DNA from: Nannobrachium achirus
Taxonomy: Eukaryota; Chordata; Actinopteri; Myctophiformes; Myctophidae
Direction: 5' to 3'
NCBI GenBank assembly: GCA_963921795.1
Contig: OY997653.1
Span: 7,545,651-7,609,650 of the forward strand
Length of the DNA stretch: 64,000 nt
Every line of letters begins with the position of its first letter. The stretch's first letter is position 1. This document shows positions 53,831-64,000 of the stretch, in pieces. The notes under the pieces were generated by a model. That model was not told where the DNA came from, searched no databases, and saw nothing but the letters and a program-made list of their open reading frames with translations. A program made the position numbers and the translations under genes.

Positions 53831-54466
53831 TCAAGGCTTTTCTGCTGCGTGAGTCAACATGTGCCTCTTCAGGTGGTGATTCACAGTAAAGCTTTGTTCA
53901 CAGAGCGTACAGCTGAAGGGTTTCTCCCCCGTGTGCACCCTCATGTGCCTCTTCAGGGTGCTGTTCTGACTGAACCGCTGGTCGCAGAGCGTACAACCGT
54001 AGGGCTTCTCCCCCGTGTGCGTCAACATATGCGTCTTTAAGTTCTCCGTGCGGTTGAAGCTCTTGTTGCAGACCGCGCAGTAAAAGGGTTTCTCCCCGGT
54101 GTGGGCGGTCATGTGCAGCTTCAGCTTGATCTTCTGGACGAAGCTTTTGTCACAGAGTGTACAACTGAAGGGCTTCTCGTTGGTGTGGATGCGCATGTGC
54201 GTCTTCATGTTCTCGTTGAGCGTGAAGCTTTTCCCGCAGACGGGGCAGCTGAAAGGTTTGTCTCCCGTGTGGATTCTCATGTGGATCTTCAGGTTGTCGT
54301 TGCGGTTGAAGCTTTTCCCGCAGACGGGACAGATGAACCAGCGCTGCCCCTCGGCGTGGTGAGACCTGGGAGCTCTGAGCGCGCCGTCGTCCGCCGCCGC
54401 ACAGCGCGCCTCCCACTCCTCGCTGTCAGAGGAGATCAGCTGCACCTGGAACGTTGTTCCACCGTC
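53831..54466 (-). CDS. Zinc-finger gene exon 4, six C2H2 fingers
   Basis: Begins [20 protein letters not shown] after acceptor TTGCAG. Fingers start at [50 protein letters not shown] and [10 protein letters not shown], each ending H-x3-H. Stop TGA at 53831. Confidence 0.95.
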   Translation of the reverse strand, partial: DGGTTFQVQLISSDSEEWEARCAAADDGALRAPRSHHAEGQRWFICPVCGKSFNRNDNLKIHMRIHTGDKPFSCPVCGKSFTLNENMKTHMRIHTNEKPFSCTLCDKSFVQKIKLKLHMTAHTGEKPFYCAVCNKSFNRTENLKTHMLTHTGEKPYGCTLCDQRFSQNSTLKRHMRVHTGEKPFSCTLCEQSFTVNHHLKRHMLTHAAEKP

Positions 54467-57400
54467 CTGCAAGTAGACAAACAGTTAAAGGTCCCATGAC
54501 ATCAAATTTCTAACATCAATCTAACCTCAATTACACTAGAGCCCTGCACTGGCCTGAAATGTGGGGCCCGGTCCGGCCCTGGCCCGTGGAATTAAGGCCC
54601 GGCCTGGCCCCTGGCCCATTGGTGAGTTTCAGGAACGAGCCTGGCCCGGCCCGTAAGCCCGCCACCTTATTATTTAATTAATTATTTTTTGTGTGGCTTT
54701 CACTGCTGGTTGGCTCTTATCGGTGCGTGATACCACACTGAACTAAGCATAAATAATTATGTCAATAAGTTCAGGAGAGTTTGGACAAGGTTATTCTCTT
54801 GAATGCTGTCTTCAGGTATGGCATGGAAAGAGGGGGCATTTGCATTTCTTCCACCATAGTAAAAACTGCATTCATGGTCTGGAGAGGACACTTTTTACAG
54901 ATGGATAAAAGAGCAGGGGCTCAAGCCCCCTTTGACCGTAAAAAATATGGACAGTGGGAACCGTCACGTGACGCAGTGGTTTTTTACCCTCGTATGGGTG
55001 TCTGCCATCATTGTTTTAATGGTACCCAGGGAATGCTATTGGCTGCCAGGGATACTTGGAAGCTTGGTGAAAATAAAGCAGACAAAGAAGAAGGAGGGTG
55101 GGACCTATTTTCTACAGTCTATATGAGCATACTCATTTTTAACGTCAATTATAAAATAAATGGGACCATATTTTCACAAAACGCATATCACGGTGATTGA
55201 AAGGAGACTTTAAACAAGCGAAAGGAACCATAAAGTATTTGTGACAATGTTTATTAAGGTAAGAAAATCTAATGTAAAGTTGGGGGGAAATGAATGGGGT
55301 CCAATGGAGAACATATTCCTTTTGGTACCAGTCTGCAGCCGGGGGGGAACAGCGACACTAGCGGCCAATCGTTAGGAACCTTTAGTCCCGGGGTTTTTTT
55401 CATGTTAGATCTGGAGAACTGCCCCCCCTGGTGTTCATACCAAACATTACCTTCATGAGTGTCGTTGAGGTGCTGGCCAGAGGCTCTTCCTCATTTTCCT
55501 CTTCCTCACTCTTTCCTGCCAGGAACGATGAGTCATCGGCGCCCCCTAGTGGCATCCCAACAAGCTCCGCCCCCTCACCGGGACAGACCAACTGCTGGCT
55601 GGCAGCGGGGGGGAGCGGGGCTAGACTGGGACCGGGACAAACCAACTGTTCTTGTTTGACAGAGGGGGAGTGCGGGTAGTCTAAGATAAAGATAATGAGA
55701 GTGAACCTTAACACTTTGACTGGCATACGCAAATCCTAAGTTATTTACCAGATTTTTGTCAGGAACACAAAACATTTGATTCTTTTCTGAGTAAAACATT
55801 TTTTTGAATATTTGATATTATACATTATATTTAATACATATTTGTGGACATAGAATCAGATAAAAAACATTTTTGCCCCAGGATAATGGATTTTGATTAT
55901 CACGATAATATCGTAAATCACGATTTCTTTTGTCACAATAATCGTGATATGAAATTTTTATATCGTCCCATCCCTATTTCAATGTGTAAAAAGGGAAACA
56001 ACCTGTGTATTTTCCTTTTGGTAATGGGTAAAATAGCGCATTTCTGAACACATTTCCTGAACGGCTATCGGTTACAAACCTATAAGGCCTGATGGTAACC
56101 GGTTAATACAATTTCTCCAAATGGCGATCCCAATCTATTGACCTTTCAAAGCTCCTGCTTCGTCTTTTATATAAACTCAGCACAAAACAAAAGGGAACTT
56201 GACTTCGGTCCATTATATCTCCCCTTTAATAATACCAATTTGTATTGTGTTTTATATCATTTTTATCTGTGATTTGTCACCTTTACGAGACACAGTTTGT
56301 AAGCATTGGGCATTCCTGGAATGAGCAGCACTGCCAAACGTGTGGGTAGCGCCGACCCAACATTTGCCAACATTCAATCCATTATATCCCCCCTTCAATT
56401 ATGCCAAATGTTATTGTGTTCGATATCATTGTTATCGTTGATTCGTCACCATTACAACGAGGTACAGCTTGTAAGGATCTGGCATTTGTGGAATGAGCAA
56501 CACAGCCAAACGTGTGGGTAGCACCCCTCAAACAATTGTCAAAATGGCCTGGCAGGCCTGCAATACTGTTCTTTTGGTGTTCACCTTTGTTGCTTGGAGC
56601 ATTGAATGATTGCACTCTCCCACAGTAATAAGGAAAAGAAAAAACAACACATTTTGGCCATTTTTACACTTTGTTTATGTTAAGCCGGGTGGTTAAGCTC
56701 AGTGTCAGGGAAGCCCAAAACGAGAGTAAATGCCAGTAGAACAGTATATTGCAAGCCATTTTGGCAACATTTTGGTCGGCGCTACACACACATTTGGCTG
56801 TGTTGCTCATGCCCGTTGCTTACAAGCTGTACCTCGTTGTAAAGGTGACAAATCAACTATAACAATTATATAAAATACAATACAATTTGGTATTATTAAA
56901 GGGGGATATAATGGACCTAAGTCAAGTTTTTATTTTCTTTTTGTGCTGAGTTTACTTTATTTCATTGAAGCAGATCCAGTCTCTCCTGACCATTACATAC
57001 GCCACACTAATAGTCCAATTCACAAAGAGTCTGTTTGAAGATTCATTAGTAGTATTCTCTGTTTAGTAAAGTGCTATGCACCATTTAACAGTTTATTACC
57101 TCTGTGAAGTTGGCACCCCATGAAAGAAAATAATTTCAAATCTTTATTTTGGCTTCAAATCGGGGAAAAAATCTTTAGTGCTGGATGTGCTCTAATTTGT
57201 GCCGTTGAAATCATTAATTGTGTTTTACGGCCCAATTCAGCACCAATCCAGCACTAAAGAATGACATCATGTGTATTCATGTTTTGACACAATTTGTTTT
57301 TATTCATGTGGTGCCAAATTCAACTTCGGAGGTAATTTTGTTTGACCATTTAAAGGACAACTTTGTTTTTTTACAACAAGGGTTCATATTTTAGATGGGT

Positions 57401-58694
57401 AACCCTTATTCTGTGTAAAATGACATAAAATGGCATGCCCCCAACCACTGAAATAAGAATCTCTAAAACAATAGAAAGAAGTAAATTAAATAATTTTAAC
57501 ACTCATCTTTTATATTCTTTAATTACAATCTAAAATATGAACCCTTGTTGTAAAAAAACAAAGTTGTCCTTTAACATAATATTTAACATAATATTTAACA
57601 TAAAAATAAACTAATCAGAACAGATTCTACACTTGATATTTTAGCCAAAAGGCAGGGGAGAGTCGAGGCTCAATGATGTGCCACTCACTAGGTAGGGGTG
57701 GGCGATATGGAAAAACACAATATCACAATATTTTCCCAAGCTGTATCACGATACACAATTTTATCACGATCCTTTTTCACGTTGGTTTTTATGGTTATTT
57801 TTCAAGTTACTGGACAAAAACTAGACTCTCTGGGTTCCTTTTGGGAGGTCTAAATTGAACTTTACAAGTATGTAACTCTGACAGTATACAAATGAAACCA
57901 AATGGACCCTCACAGGTCCATTTGGTTTCATTTGTATACTGTCAGAGTTAAGTGGAGACCATGACATTTTAAAGTTTGAGAACTACTGATTTAGACCAAA
58001 ATGCAGGTTTAAATAGTATTCTGCAATGAACCTCTGTATTAACAGGATCTTTTTACAAGGCTCCCTCAATTGTATCGCGATATATACGATACGTCTAAAA
58101 GGGCATATCGTGGAGACATTGTATCGTCCCAACGATAATTATCACCATATCGCCCACCCCTAGGCTCAATGATGTGCCACTCACTAGGTGTCCGTTCTAG
58201 CCAGATTGGGCCCTTGGATGGAGATGTAAAATAAATAAATTGTACAATCTGTTCACATACAGTGTGGGGATAGGGATGGACAGTGTATGTCCAGTTCCTT
58301 CTGTCATAGCAGTGAGTGTTGGGCGGAGTCAGGTTAATAGCTACCAACGTAATAAATGAATACATAAATAAATACACAAATAAATCAATCTAGTGATGAG
58401 TAAACTCACTGGTGTCCAGGTGATCTTCAGGTTCCTGTTTAATAGAAACACTCCTGGTTGACTCTGGACCAATCATCTTCACCGCTGCACTGGAACCTGG
58501 ATAATATCATAATAAAATGTAATTCATCATACGTTATTCATGAGGACAACTAGAGAGAATATGCTGTATGATTCCATTAACAGTACAGAATGACAGATTG
58601 AACAACATGTTATGCTTAAAGGACAACTCCGCCATACTTAGATTGATCCCAAATGACTGTCCATGGGGTCTATTAGGTAGAAATGCCCCTGTTA

Positions 58695-58740
<46 letters not shown>

Positions 58741-61700
58741 CATTTCTTTTTTTTTTTACTTGGGTCAATGCATTAATTTATTTAGTAAGGTATAACATTA
58801 ACATCTCGCTCAGCGGCCATTATGCAGTGATAGGATCCCTTCAGGTTCATATGCCACCTCCGCTCCGTGTCGGTGGCATATTAGTCTCGCGTGGCCAGAC
58901 TGTTGCCTCCACGATTTGGTCAAATGCTCCCGGCATACAGCCTGGTAAAGGGAAATAGAAACGATGAGTGCGAGATAAAGCGGAAGTGAAGCCCCCTCGT
59001 CACTTCCGTTTCAGTCTCACATCGCACACATTTATCATTATATAAATAAAAATCATATAAGCATGTTTAGCTTGCTGCTTAGCAGAAATGACATTTTAAA
59101 ATATATTTTCTTGAGCGGTAATGCCCGTTTCCATTACTCGCCGTTAGGGAGCTGCTGTTCCAGACTCTATATAGCATTCAGAGATTGTGGAATAGTTGTC
59201 TGGCTACGCGAGACTAGTGGCATATCAACCTGTCGGGCTCCTATGACTCGATAATGACCGCTGAGCGAGATGTTATCCCTTACATAATCTATTATAATAC
59301 AGATTGTTATGTTCTATAGAATCTGTTATAACAGACTAGGTCAGTGTTTCCCATTCCCAACCTTTTTTCTGCCAGGGCACACTTTTCATAGCCAAAAGAT
59401 CCCAGGGCACACCTAGATATACGGTGTGTGTGGCTATTTTCAAAATGTTTTCCTCTTTCTTATTATTATTTTACAATTTGGCCAATGTTTTACCAGTTTT
59501 TGAAGCGGTGAAAACCGCTTCCAATGAGTGGCTTTGTGTGTCCCACGCCCATATATGGTCATTTCAGTCCAGAATGAACAGGTTTTTTCAAAAACAAAAT
59601 GTGTGTTTCATGTCCATAATGGTCGTCTCAGTCCAGAATGAACAGGCTTTTTCAAAAACAAAATGTATGTCCCCTCATGTCTATATAGGGTCACTCCAGT
59701 CCAGAATGAACAGGTTGTTTGTGTCCCGTACGTCCAGAATATCAGTCCAGAATGAATAGGTTTTTTTCAAAAAGCAAAATGTGTGTTCCATGTCCATATA
59801 TGGCCATTTCAGTTCAGAATGAACAGGTTTTATCTGTCCCGTCCGTCCGTCCGTCCGTCCGTCCGTCCGTCCGTCCGTACGTCCGTCCGTACGTACGTAC
59901 GTACGTATGATTGGATACTTTGAGGATCGGTCAAGCGTCACATGACAATTCGTCCCTCCAGATAAAATCATTAATTCATTCAGAATATAAAGAATGTATA
60001 GATCACAGAGTTCATAACTCTAGAACACATAGAATAAAAGTTCACCGCTTCACTTCGAACCGAGGTTTGATTTTATATAGTTTGTAGATTACTTTTGATG
60101 CTGTAATGGTCATTTTTCCTTTCTTTCTTGAGGTATTAAAAAGGTTTTAAAAGTCCTTAAATTGTGACTTCACTGTCAAATTTCGGTCCCATCCTAATTT
60201 ACAGTACACATTAAGACAGAATAAGACATAATAAAGCCATAATAAGAAATAATATGTTGGTAATTAGAACTAATATGTGTTATTAGACAGAAACAAAGAC
60301 AGAATAGCAGAAAGAGCGAATGCATTCTCTGGCACCGGCACCTGCCGACCGTCAGTTCGAAGGTCAGTCGTGCTGCATCGCCGTCGAGGACCGGCGGCCG
60401 CTGCACGGAACTGTAGGTAGGACGAACTAGACTTCATATCTATCTGGAAAGTTCTGGCAGAAAACAGGTGTTTAATGAAATATCTCCACATTTCCAGGAG
60501 CTTCTTAAGGACATTATCATCAACCTAAACGTACGTACTGTATGTAGACATGGGGGATTCATTACCCCGCGACACCAGTTAACTGTGTGCCCCCCAAACA
60601 GAAGTTTTCATTTTTGTTCAGTCTAGCACAGGGAATGCTGTCCGAGTGCCACTCGTCATTATTATTATAACAAGTCTGTGCATGTTCATATCATGTATAC
60701 GTTATTATTATTAATATTAATATTATAACAACGTGCTGTGCATGTTCATATCATGTATACCAGTAGTTGGCATGATGAGCCGTGTGTTTATTGTCTTGAT
60801 AGTCAGTGTGCCAAATCAAAATTAACCCCTCCTATTATACTCACTCCCCAGTCCCTGTTTGAATAAATGTAGAATTATGTGCAGGATATTATTCGCGTAA
60901 ATGTGAGGGGACTTGATATAATTGATCTAAAATCCTCCCTCTCGCGTACGGGAAGCGCTCACTATCCCGACTATCCGCTGTTCCGACATGGTCGGCAGGT
61001 TAGTTACTTAGCGTCGGCAGGTTAGTTACTTAGCGTAAGGCAGGTTAGTTACTTAGCGTAAGGCAGGTTAGTTACTTAGCGTCGGCAGGTTAGTTACTGA
61101 GGTAAGGTTTACTGAGGTTAGGTTTAGGGTTGGGGGTAGAGTTAGGGTTATAGTTTTAGTGTCGGAATACCGGACCGTCGGAACTCTGATGCGGACCCCT
61201 CGCGTACGCCCCAGACCACAAGTTTGTGAGTTGAAATCCCATGCACTGCATTACTTTTCCAACAACCGCAGACTTACTTTTTTCAGCCGATAACATCTAA
61301 ACATAGACGTCGTTTGTTTAGACGTGTATTAAACGTCTAGTCTAAGTTTAGACGTCTAAAAGACCAATGTTAGGCTGCACCCACATCACCACTAAAAACG
61401 CAGGCATTCTGTCCCAAAGCCTGCTGTGACACACCTGTCAGTCACATCCAGAACCCTCCCCATTCCGCCTTCGATTCATCCGATTGGGCACAGGGGACAG
61501 ATTCCACTCTCATAGGTACTTTGGTGTGGGTGCAACCTTAGACCAATTTTAGACTAGGAGTCTAGGTACCATTTAGACATCTACTAGACGTCAAATAGAC
61601 CTAAAAATGATAGCTGCAGTGATTGATTGATTGATTGATTGATTGAAGAATGTATTAGCAGTTTGCAATAGAAAAAAAGTACAGTTTAGTGACAGCACAA

Positions 61701-62076
61701 ATCACTGGTACGAGGTCAACTAATAGGGGATCCTAGAAAGCCTTACGGCTTATTTCCACAGGAACCACACTTTATGTATCTCATATGACATTGAAAGACA
61801 GACAGACGGATAGAAGTACTTTATGTAGGATAACATCAATTTCAAAAGCAGAAAAAGCATACACATCTTTCAATTACAAAAGCAGAAAAAAGGGGGTGTG
61901 AGCATGGGGGCATAGTCTATTTACAAGTCTCGAGTAGCAGCCGTCTGAAGGTGACTTTTCATACCAATTTTGAAGGAGGCTAGGGATTTGAAGGCTTGCG
62001 GAAGGGCATTCCACATGTTGCTGGTATAGCAGAAGAATGAATTAAAGCCTTGTGTGTTCATGTACAGACACATAGC

Positions 62077-62152
<76 letters not shown>

Positions 62153-62443
62153 ATGTAACAGACACATACCTGCAGTGTGTAGCTTTGTGTCCACATTAAA
62201 AGCCATATCCAGCAGCTTTGACTGATGGTCCAGCAGAGTTTCTAGTGTCTCTATCTCTCTCTGGAAGAGGTTGCACATCCACTCTGCAGCCGCACTGAGG
62301 CGCTCCAACACAAACACTCTGACAAGAGCACTTTGTTTCTCCAAAACACACAATATGTCCTCTCCCACCACAGACGTCATGTGTTGATTGATGGCCAGCC
62401 GTACCGACTCCATTTGGACCATTCTATCTCCTCTGGGAGGCAT
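53831..62443 (-). CDS. C2H2 zinc-finger protein, six fingers
   Basis: A nuclear DNA-binding protein, probably a transcription factor; the exact gene was not recognised. Four exons join in frame into 408 codons. Residues 1-91 form an N-terminal helix-rich region, typical of the first exon of many teleost zinc-finger genes ([20 protein letters not shown], then [19 protein letters not shown]). The middle exons carry SIKQEPEDH and SVKQEQL, which look like SUMOylation motifs, and an acidic EEEENEEEP run. The last exon holds six tandem C2H2 fingers with TGEKP-type linkers (TGDKP, TNEKP, TGEKP). No KRAB or BTB domain was seen. It is tail to tail with ccdc40. Confidence 0.9.
54535..54760. mobile_element. 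hAT-like fragment (CCTGCACTGGCC)
   Basis: AGAGCCCTGCACTGGCC and repeated GGCCCGGCC phrases resemble a teleost hAT terminus. The right end was not found. Confidence 0.45.
54761..55450. other. Zinc-finger gene intron 3, unrecognised
   Basis: A 139-codon ORF at 54781-55200 on the plus strand has no recognisable family or splice context and is not called. No other feature was seen. Confidence 0.4.
55451..55680 (-). CDS. Zinc-finger gene exon 3
   Basis: It encodes [20 protein letters not shown] through [19 protein letters not shown]. Acceptor TATCTTAG, donor GTAATG. QLVCPG occurs twice, an internal repeat. Confidence 0.88.
56170..56955. mobile_element. Foldback element with an extra internal copy
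   Basis: Outer arms CTCAGCACAAAA through ACCAATTTGTATTGT pair with ACAATACAATTTGGTATTAT through TTTTGTGCTGAG. A third direct copy of the inner part lies at about 56390-56530. AAACGTGTGGGTAGC occurs in the left arm and the internal copy. Confidence 0.8.
56956..57349. other. Zinc-finger gene intron 2, unrecognised
   Basis: ATCTTTAGTGCTGGATGTGC and CCAGCACTAAAGAATGACAT form an inverted pair near 57170-57270, probably a MITE core. Confidence 0.45.
57350..57574. mobile_element. piggyBac-like hairpin MITE
   Basis: TTAA at 57350-57353 and 57571-57574. Arms TTAAAGGACAACTTTGTTTT / AACAAAGTTGTCCTTTAA are followed by ACAACAAGGGTTCATATTTT and its complement. Confidence 0.9.
57693..58162. mobile_element. 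hAT-like element, AGGGGTGGGCGATAT termini
   Basis: Termini AGGGGTGGGCGATAT / ATATCGCCCACCCCT, with ATCACGATA-type motifs inside. It is flanked by a 27-bp direct repeat beginning GGCTCAATGATGTGCCACTC, not an 8-bp duplication. A 30-bp-arm hairpin at 57877-57945 is inside. Confidence 0.8.
58410..58496 (-). CDS. Zinc-finger gene exon 2
   Basis: It encodes [20 protein letters not shown] and EPEDHLDT. Acceptor ATCCAG, donor GTGAGT. IKQEP is a likely SUMO site (psi-K-x-E). Confidence 0.88.
58697..58733. repeat. (TA)n microsatellite
   Basis: About 37 bp TA. Confidence 0.95.
58882..59216. mobile_element. MULE-like MITE, 9-bp target duplication
   Basis: Termini TAGTCTCGCGTGGCCAGAC / GTCTGGCTACGCGAGACTA. 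A perfect 9-bp duplication GTGGCATAT lies at 58873-58881 and 59217-59225. Opposite orientation to 9555-9887. It sits inside an older palindromic repeat with ACATCTCGCTCAGCGG at 58801 and its complement near 59260. Confidence 0.92.
59343..59450. mobile_element. hAT left-end fragment
   Basis: CAGTGTTTCCCATTCC then CCAACCTTTTTTCTGCCAGG and GGCACACTTTTCAT match the CAGTGTTTCTCAACC family. Right end absent. Confidence 0.65.
59558..59905. repeat. About 65-bp tandem repeat and (CCGT)n
   Basis: About five units of TTTCAGTCCAGAATGAACAG plus TTTTTTCAAAAACAAAATGT, then (CGTC)n and ACGT repeats from 59838. Confidence 0.88.
59906..60990. other. Zinc-finger gene intron 1, unrecognised
   Basis: No exon was recognised. 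GTGCATGTTCATATCATGTA occurs twice near 60680 and 60735. Confidence 0.45.
60995..61095. repeat. 22-bp tandem repeat
   Basis: About five units of GGCAGGTTAGTTACTTAGCG. Confidence 0.92.
61618..62045 (-). mobile_element. LINE 3' end, truncated
   Basis: On the minus strand [20 protein letters not shown] and [12 protein letters not shown], then stop at 61921, resemble the WNSLPxxxxxxxSFKxxLKxxL end of LINE ORF2 proteins. About 300 bp of 3' UTR follows and ends in an (AATC)n tail at 61618-61645. The 5' part is missing. Confidence 0.7.
62081..62152. repeat. (TG)n microsatellite beside zinc-finger exon 1 donor
   Basis: About 72 bp TG, 18 bp past the exon 1 donor. Confidence 0.95.
62170..62443 (-). 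CDS. Zinc-finger gene exon 1
   Basis: ATG at 62443 opens [20 protein letters not shown]; the frame continues upstream into GTG, not ATG, so this start is chosen. It ends KLHTA before donor GTATGT. Confidence 0.9.
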
Positions 62444-62534
62444 TTTGGACACTTCTACTATAAATAAAACACTAATAAAGTATTTAATAAATCAACAACA
62501 ACACAAACACAACAACACGCAACACGAGCGGCGG

Positions 62535-62580
62535 CGACCACACGATTACTTCCGGATCAACGGATCAACTTCCGCAGCGT
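62535..62580 (-). promoter_or_regulatory. Likely zinc-finger gene promoter, ETS sites
   Basis: ACTTCCGGAT (62548-62557) and ACTTCCGCAG (62568-62577) contain GGAA ETS/GABPA-type cores about 110-130 bp upstream of the ATG. No TATA box was seen. Confidence 0.55.
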
Positions 62581-62960
62581 GTATCTATTCTGCATCTAGC
62601 TTCAGGCAAGACCCACGTTCAGAGTGAACATTTTTAACTCAAATCTGTGCTTCTGGGGGGTCCCTGGGAACAAAATATTTTGAGATGGGGGTCCGTGGCA
62701 AAATACATATCATTTTGGGAGTCATTGACACGATGAAGTTTGAGAACCGATCCTAGTACAAATGTATTTTTTTTCTGTAAAAAACGTATGTTGCTATCAA
62801 GTGGTTCTCAAAAGTTGTCATGTCAAGGACCCCCACAATTATGTATTTTTCCGCGGACCCCCATCTTAAAATATTTACTTCCAGGGACCCCCCCATAAGC
62901 AAAGATTTGAGTTAAAAATGTTCTCTCTGAATGTGGGGTCTTGCCTTAAGCTAGATGCAG
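62580..62960. mobile_element. Inverted repeat of promoter-proximal sequence and hAT ends
   Basis: GTGTATCTATTCTGCATCTA through GGGTCCCTGGG is repeated inverted at 62870-62960, with GTTTGAGAACC / GGTTCTCAAA termini in the middle. The left arm begins at the promoter of the zinc-finger gene. Confidence 0.75.
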
Positions 62961-63050
62961 AATAGATACACGTGTCCTAGTCACTGCTGTGTCTCTGTCG
63001 CCCCCTGCTGGAAGAGGAGTGTAACCTATTATTTACACAGTGTACACATT

Positions 63051-63190
63051 TGATTGATTGAAGTATTATTGTCATTTTCACTGGTACACGGTCAACTAAA
63101 AGGAACCATTGAGATCTTTCTCTTTAACTCATATAAAATGAATGACAGACAGAACACAGTACTATGCAGAAGATATCAGGGGGGAAGAAA
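63051..63190 (-). mobile_element. LINE 3' UTR fragment
   Basis: GATTGATTGAAG and CACTGGTACACGGTCAACTA match the 3' UTR of the LINE at 61618-62045. Confidence 0.6.
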
Positions 63191-63404
63191 TCGCACCCGT
63201 GCGAAGTGAGCTGTGCAAACACTACGGCAGATGTAATTTTATGTGGTTAATTAGGAGGAGGAGTAGCCTATGACAAGTATGACATCACTGTCAATATAGG
63301 AATATAAAACTAAAGATATAGCCTAACCAGTAAGACTCCCTAATCGGGAGATAAGCGACCGGTGGTCGCTTATCTCCACAAATAGGCCAAAAGTTTGTTT
63401 TACC

Positions 63405-64000
63405 AATTATTACACTCTTAGCAACCAACTGTTTACCATAGCAACCATGGTTTTTTACCCTAGCAACCAACTGTTTACCCTACTAACCAACTCTTTACCA
63501 TAGCAACCATGTTTTTTACCTTAGCAACCAACTGTTTACCCTAGCAACCAACTGTTTACCACAGCAACCATGTATTTTTTACCCTAGCAACCAACTGTTT
63601 ACCCTAGCAACCAATTGTTTACCATAGCAACCATGTTTTCTTACCCTAGCAACCAACTGTTTACCCTAGCAACCAACTGTTTACCATAGCAACCATGTTT
63701 TTTACCTTAGCAACCAACTGGTTACCATAGCAACCATAGCAACCATTTTTTTACCTTAGCAACCAACTGTTTACCCTAGCAACCAACTGTTTACCATAGC
63801 AACCATGTTTTTTTACCTCAGCAACCAACTGTTTACCATAGCAACCATGGTTTTTTACCCTAGCAACCAACTGTTTACCCTACTAACCAACTGTTTACCA
63901 TAGCAACCATGTTTTTTACCTTAGCAACCAACTGTTTACCCTAGCAACCAACTGTTTACCACAGCAACCATGTTTTTTTTACCCTAGCAACCAACTGTTT
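63405..64000. repeat. 20-bp satellite with X-box-like unit, runs off window
   Basis: About 28 units of ACCCTAGCAACCAACTGTTT with ACCATAGCAACCATGTTTTTT variants. Higher-order alternation is visible: two CTAGCAACC units then one ATAGCAACCATG unit. Confidence 0.95.

Noticed and set aside
54781-55200. 139-codon plus-strand ORF
   Set aside because: No family, motif or splice context recognised; it lies in an intron of the zinc-finger gene amid repeat DNA.

Overview
The window is vertebrate and almost certainly teleost nuclear DNA. It has intron-rich genes with GT/AG splicing, long (CA)n and (TG)n microsatellites, many hAT-type non-autonomous DNA transposons, and LINE/SINE tails of fish type. No rRNA, tRNA, CRISPR array, retrovirus or Polinton was recognised. 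Gene models were built by eye from reading frame, splice sites and remembered family sequences; no alignment was run.

Three genes are supported. (1) hsf2, heat shock factor 2, on the minus strand: 13 coding exons from the start codon at 19984 down to 1390; the last exon(s) lie beyond the left edge. (2) ccdc40, a coiled-coil protein of motile cilia, on the plus strand: a probable noncoding first exon ending at 20744 and 17 coding exons from 22913 to 45257, which join in frame into 944 codons plus a stop. (3) A six-finger C2H2 zinc-finger gene on the minus strand: four coding exons between 62443 and 53831, 408 codons. hsf2 and ccdc40 are head to head about 0.7 kb apart. The gap holds CCAAT boxes on the hsf2 side and an RFX X-box on the ccdc40 side. 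ccdc40 and the zinc-finger gene are tail to tail across about 8 kb of nested transposons.

Introns and intergenic DNA are filled with small non-autonomous elements. Many have clear target-site duplications: 8 bp for hAT families, 9 bp for a MULE-like family, TTAA for piggyBac-like families, and 7 bp for a 2-kb foldback element that carries an OTU-like protease fragment. At 47379-49761 three elements are nested inside each other.

The two most unusual patterns are these. First, at least ten exon-intron junctions of hsf2 and ccdc40 have been copied in tandem into the adjacent intron, including the splice site itself. Second, one palindromic hairpin of about 70-85 bp is shared by at least six element families with different termini, and the two arms of the hairpin change together. 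Other points of interest are a hAT insertion whose target duplication begins at the first base of an intron, a duplicated copy of the hsf2 start that makes a short upstream ORF, and a satellite of X-box-like units at the right edge.
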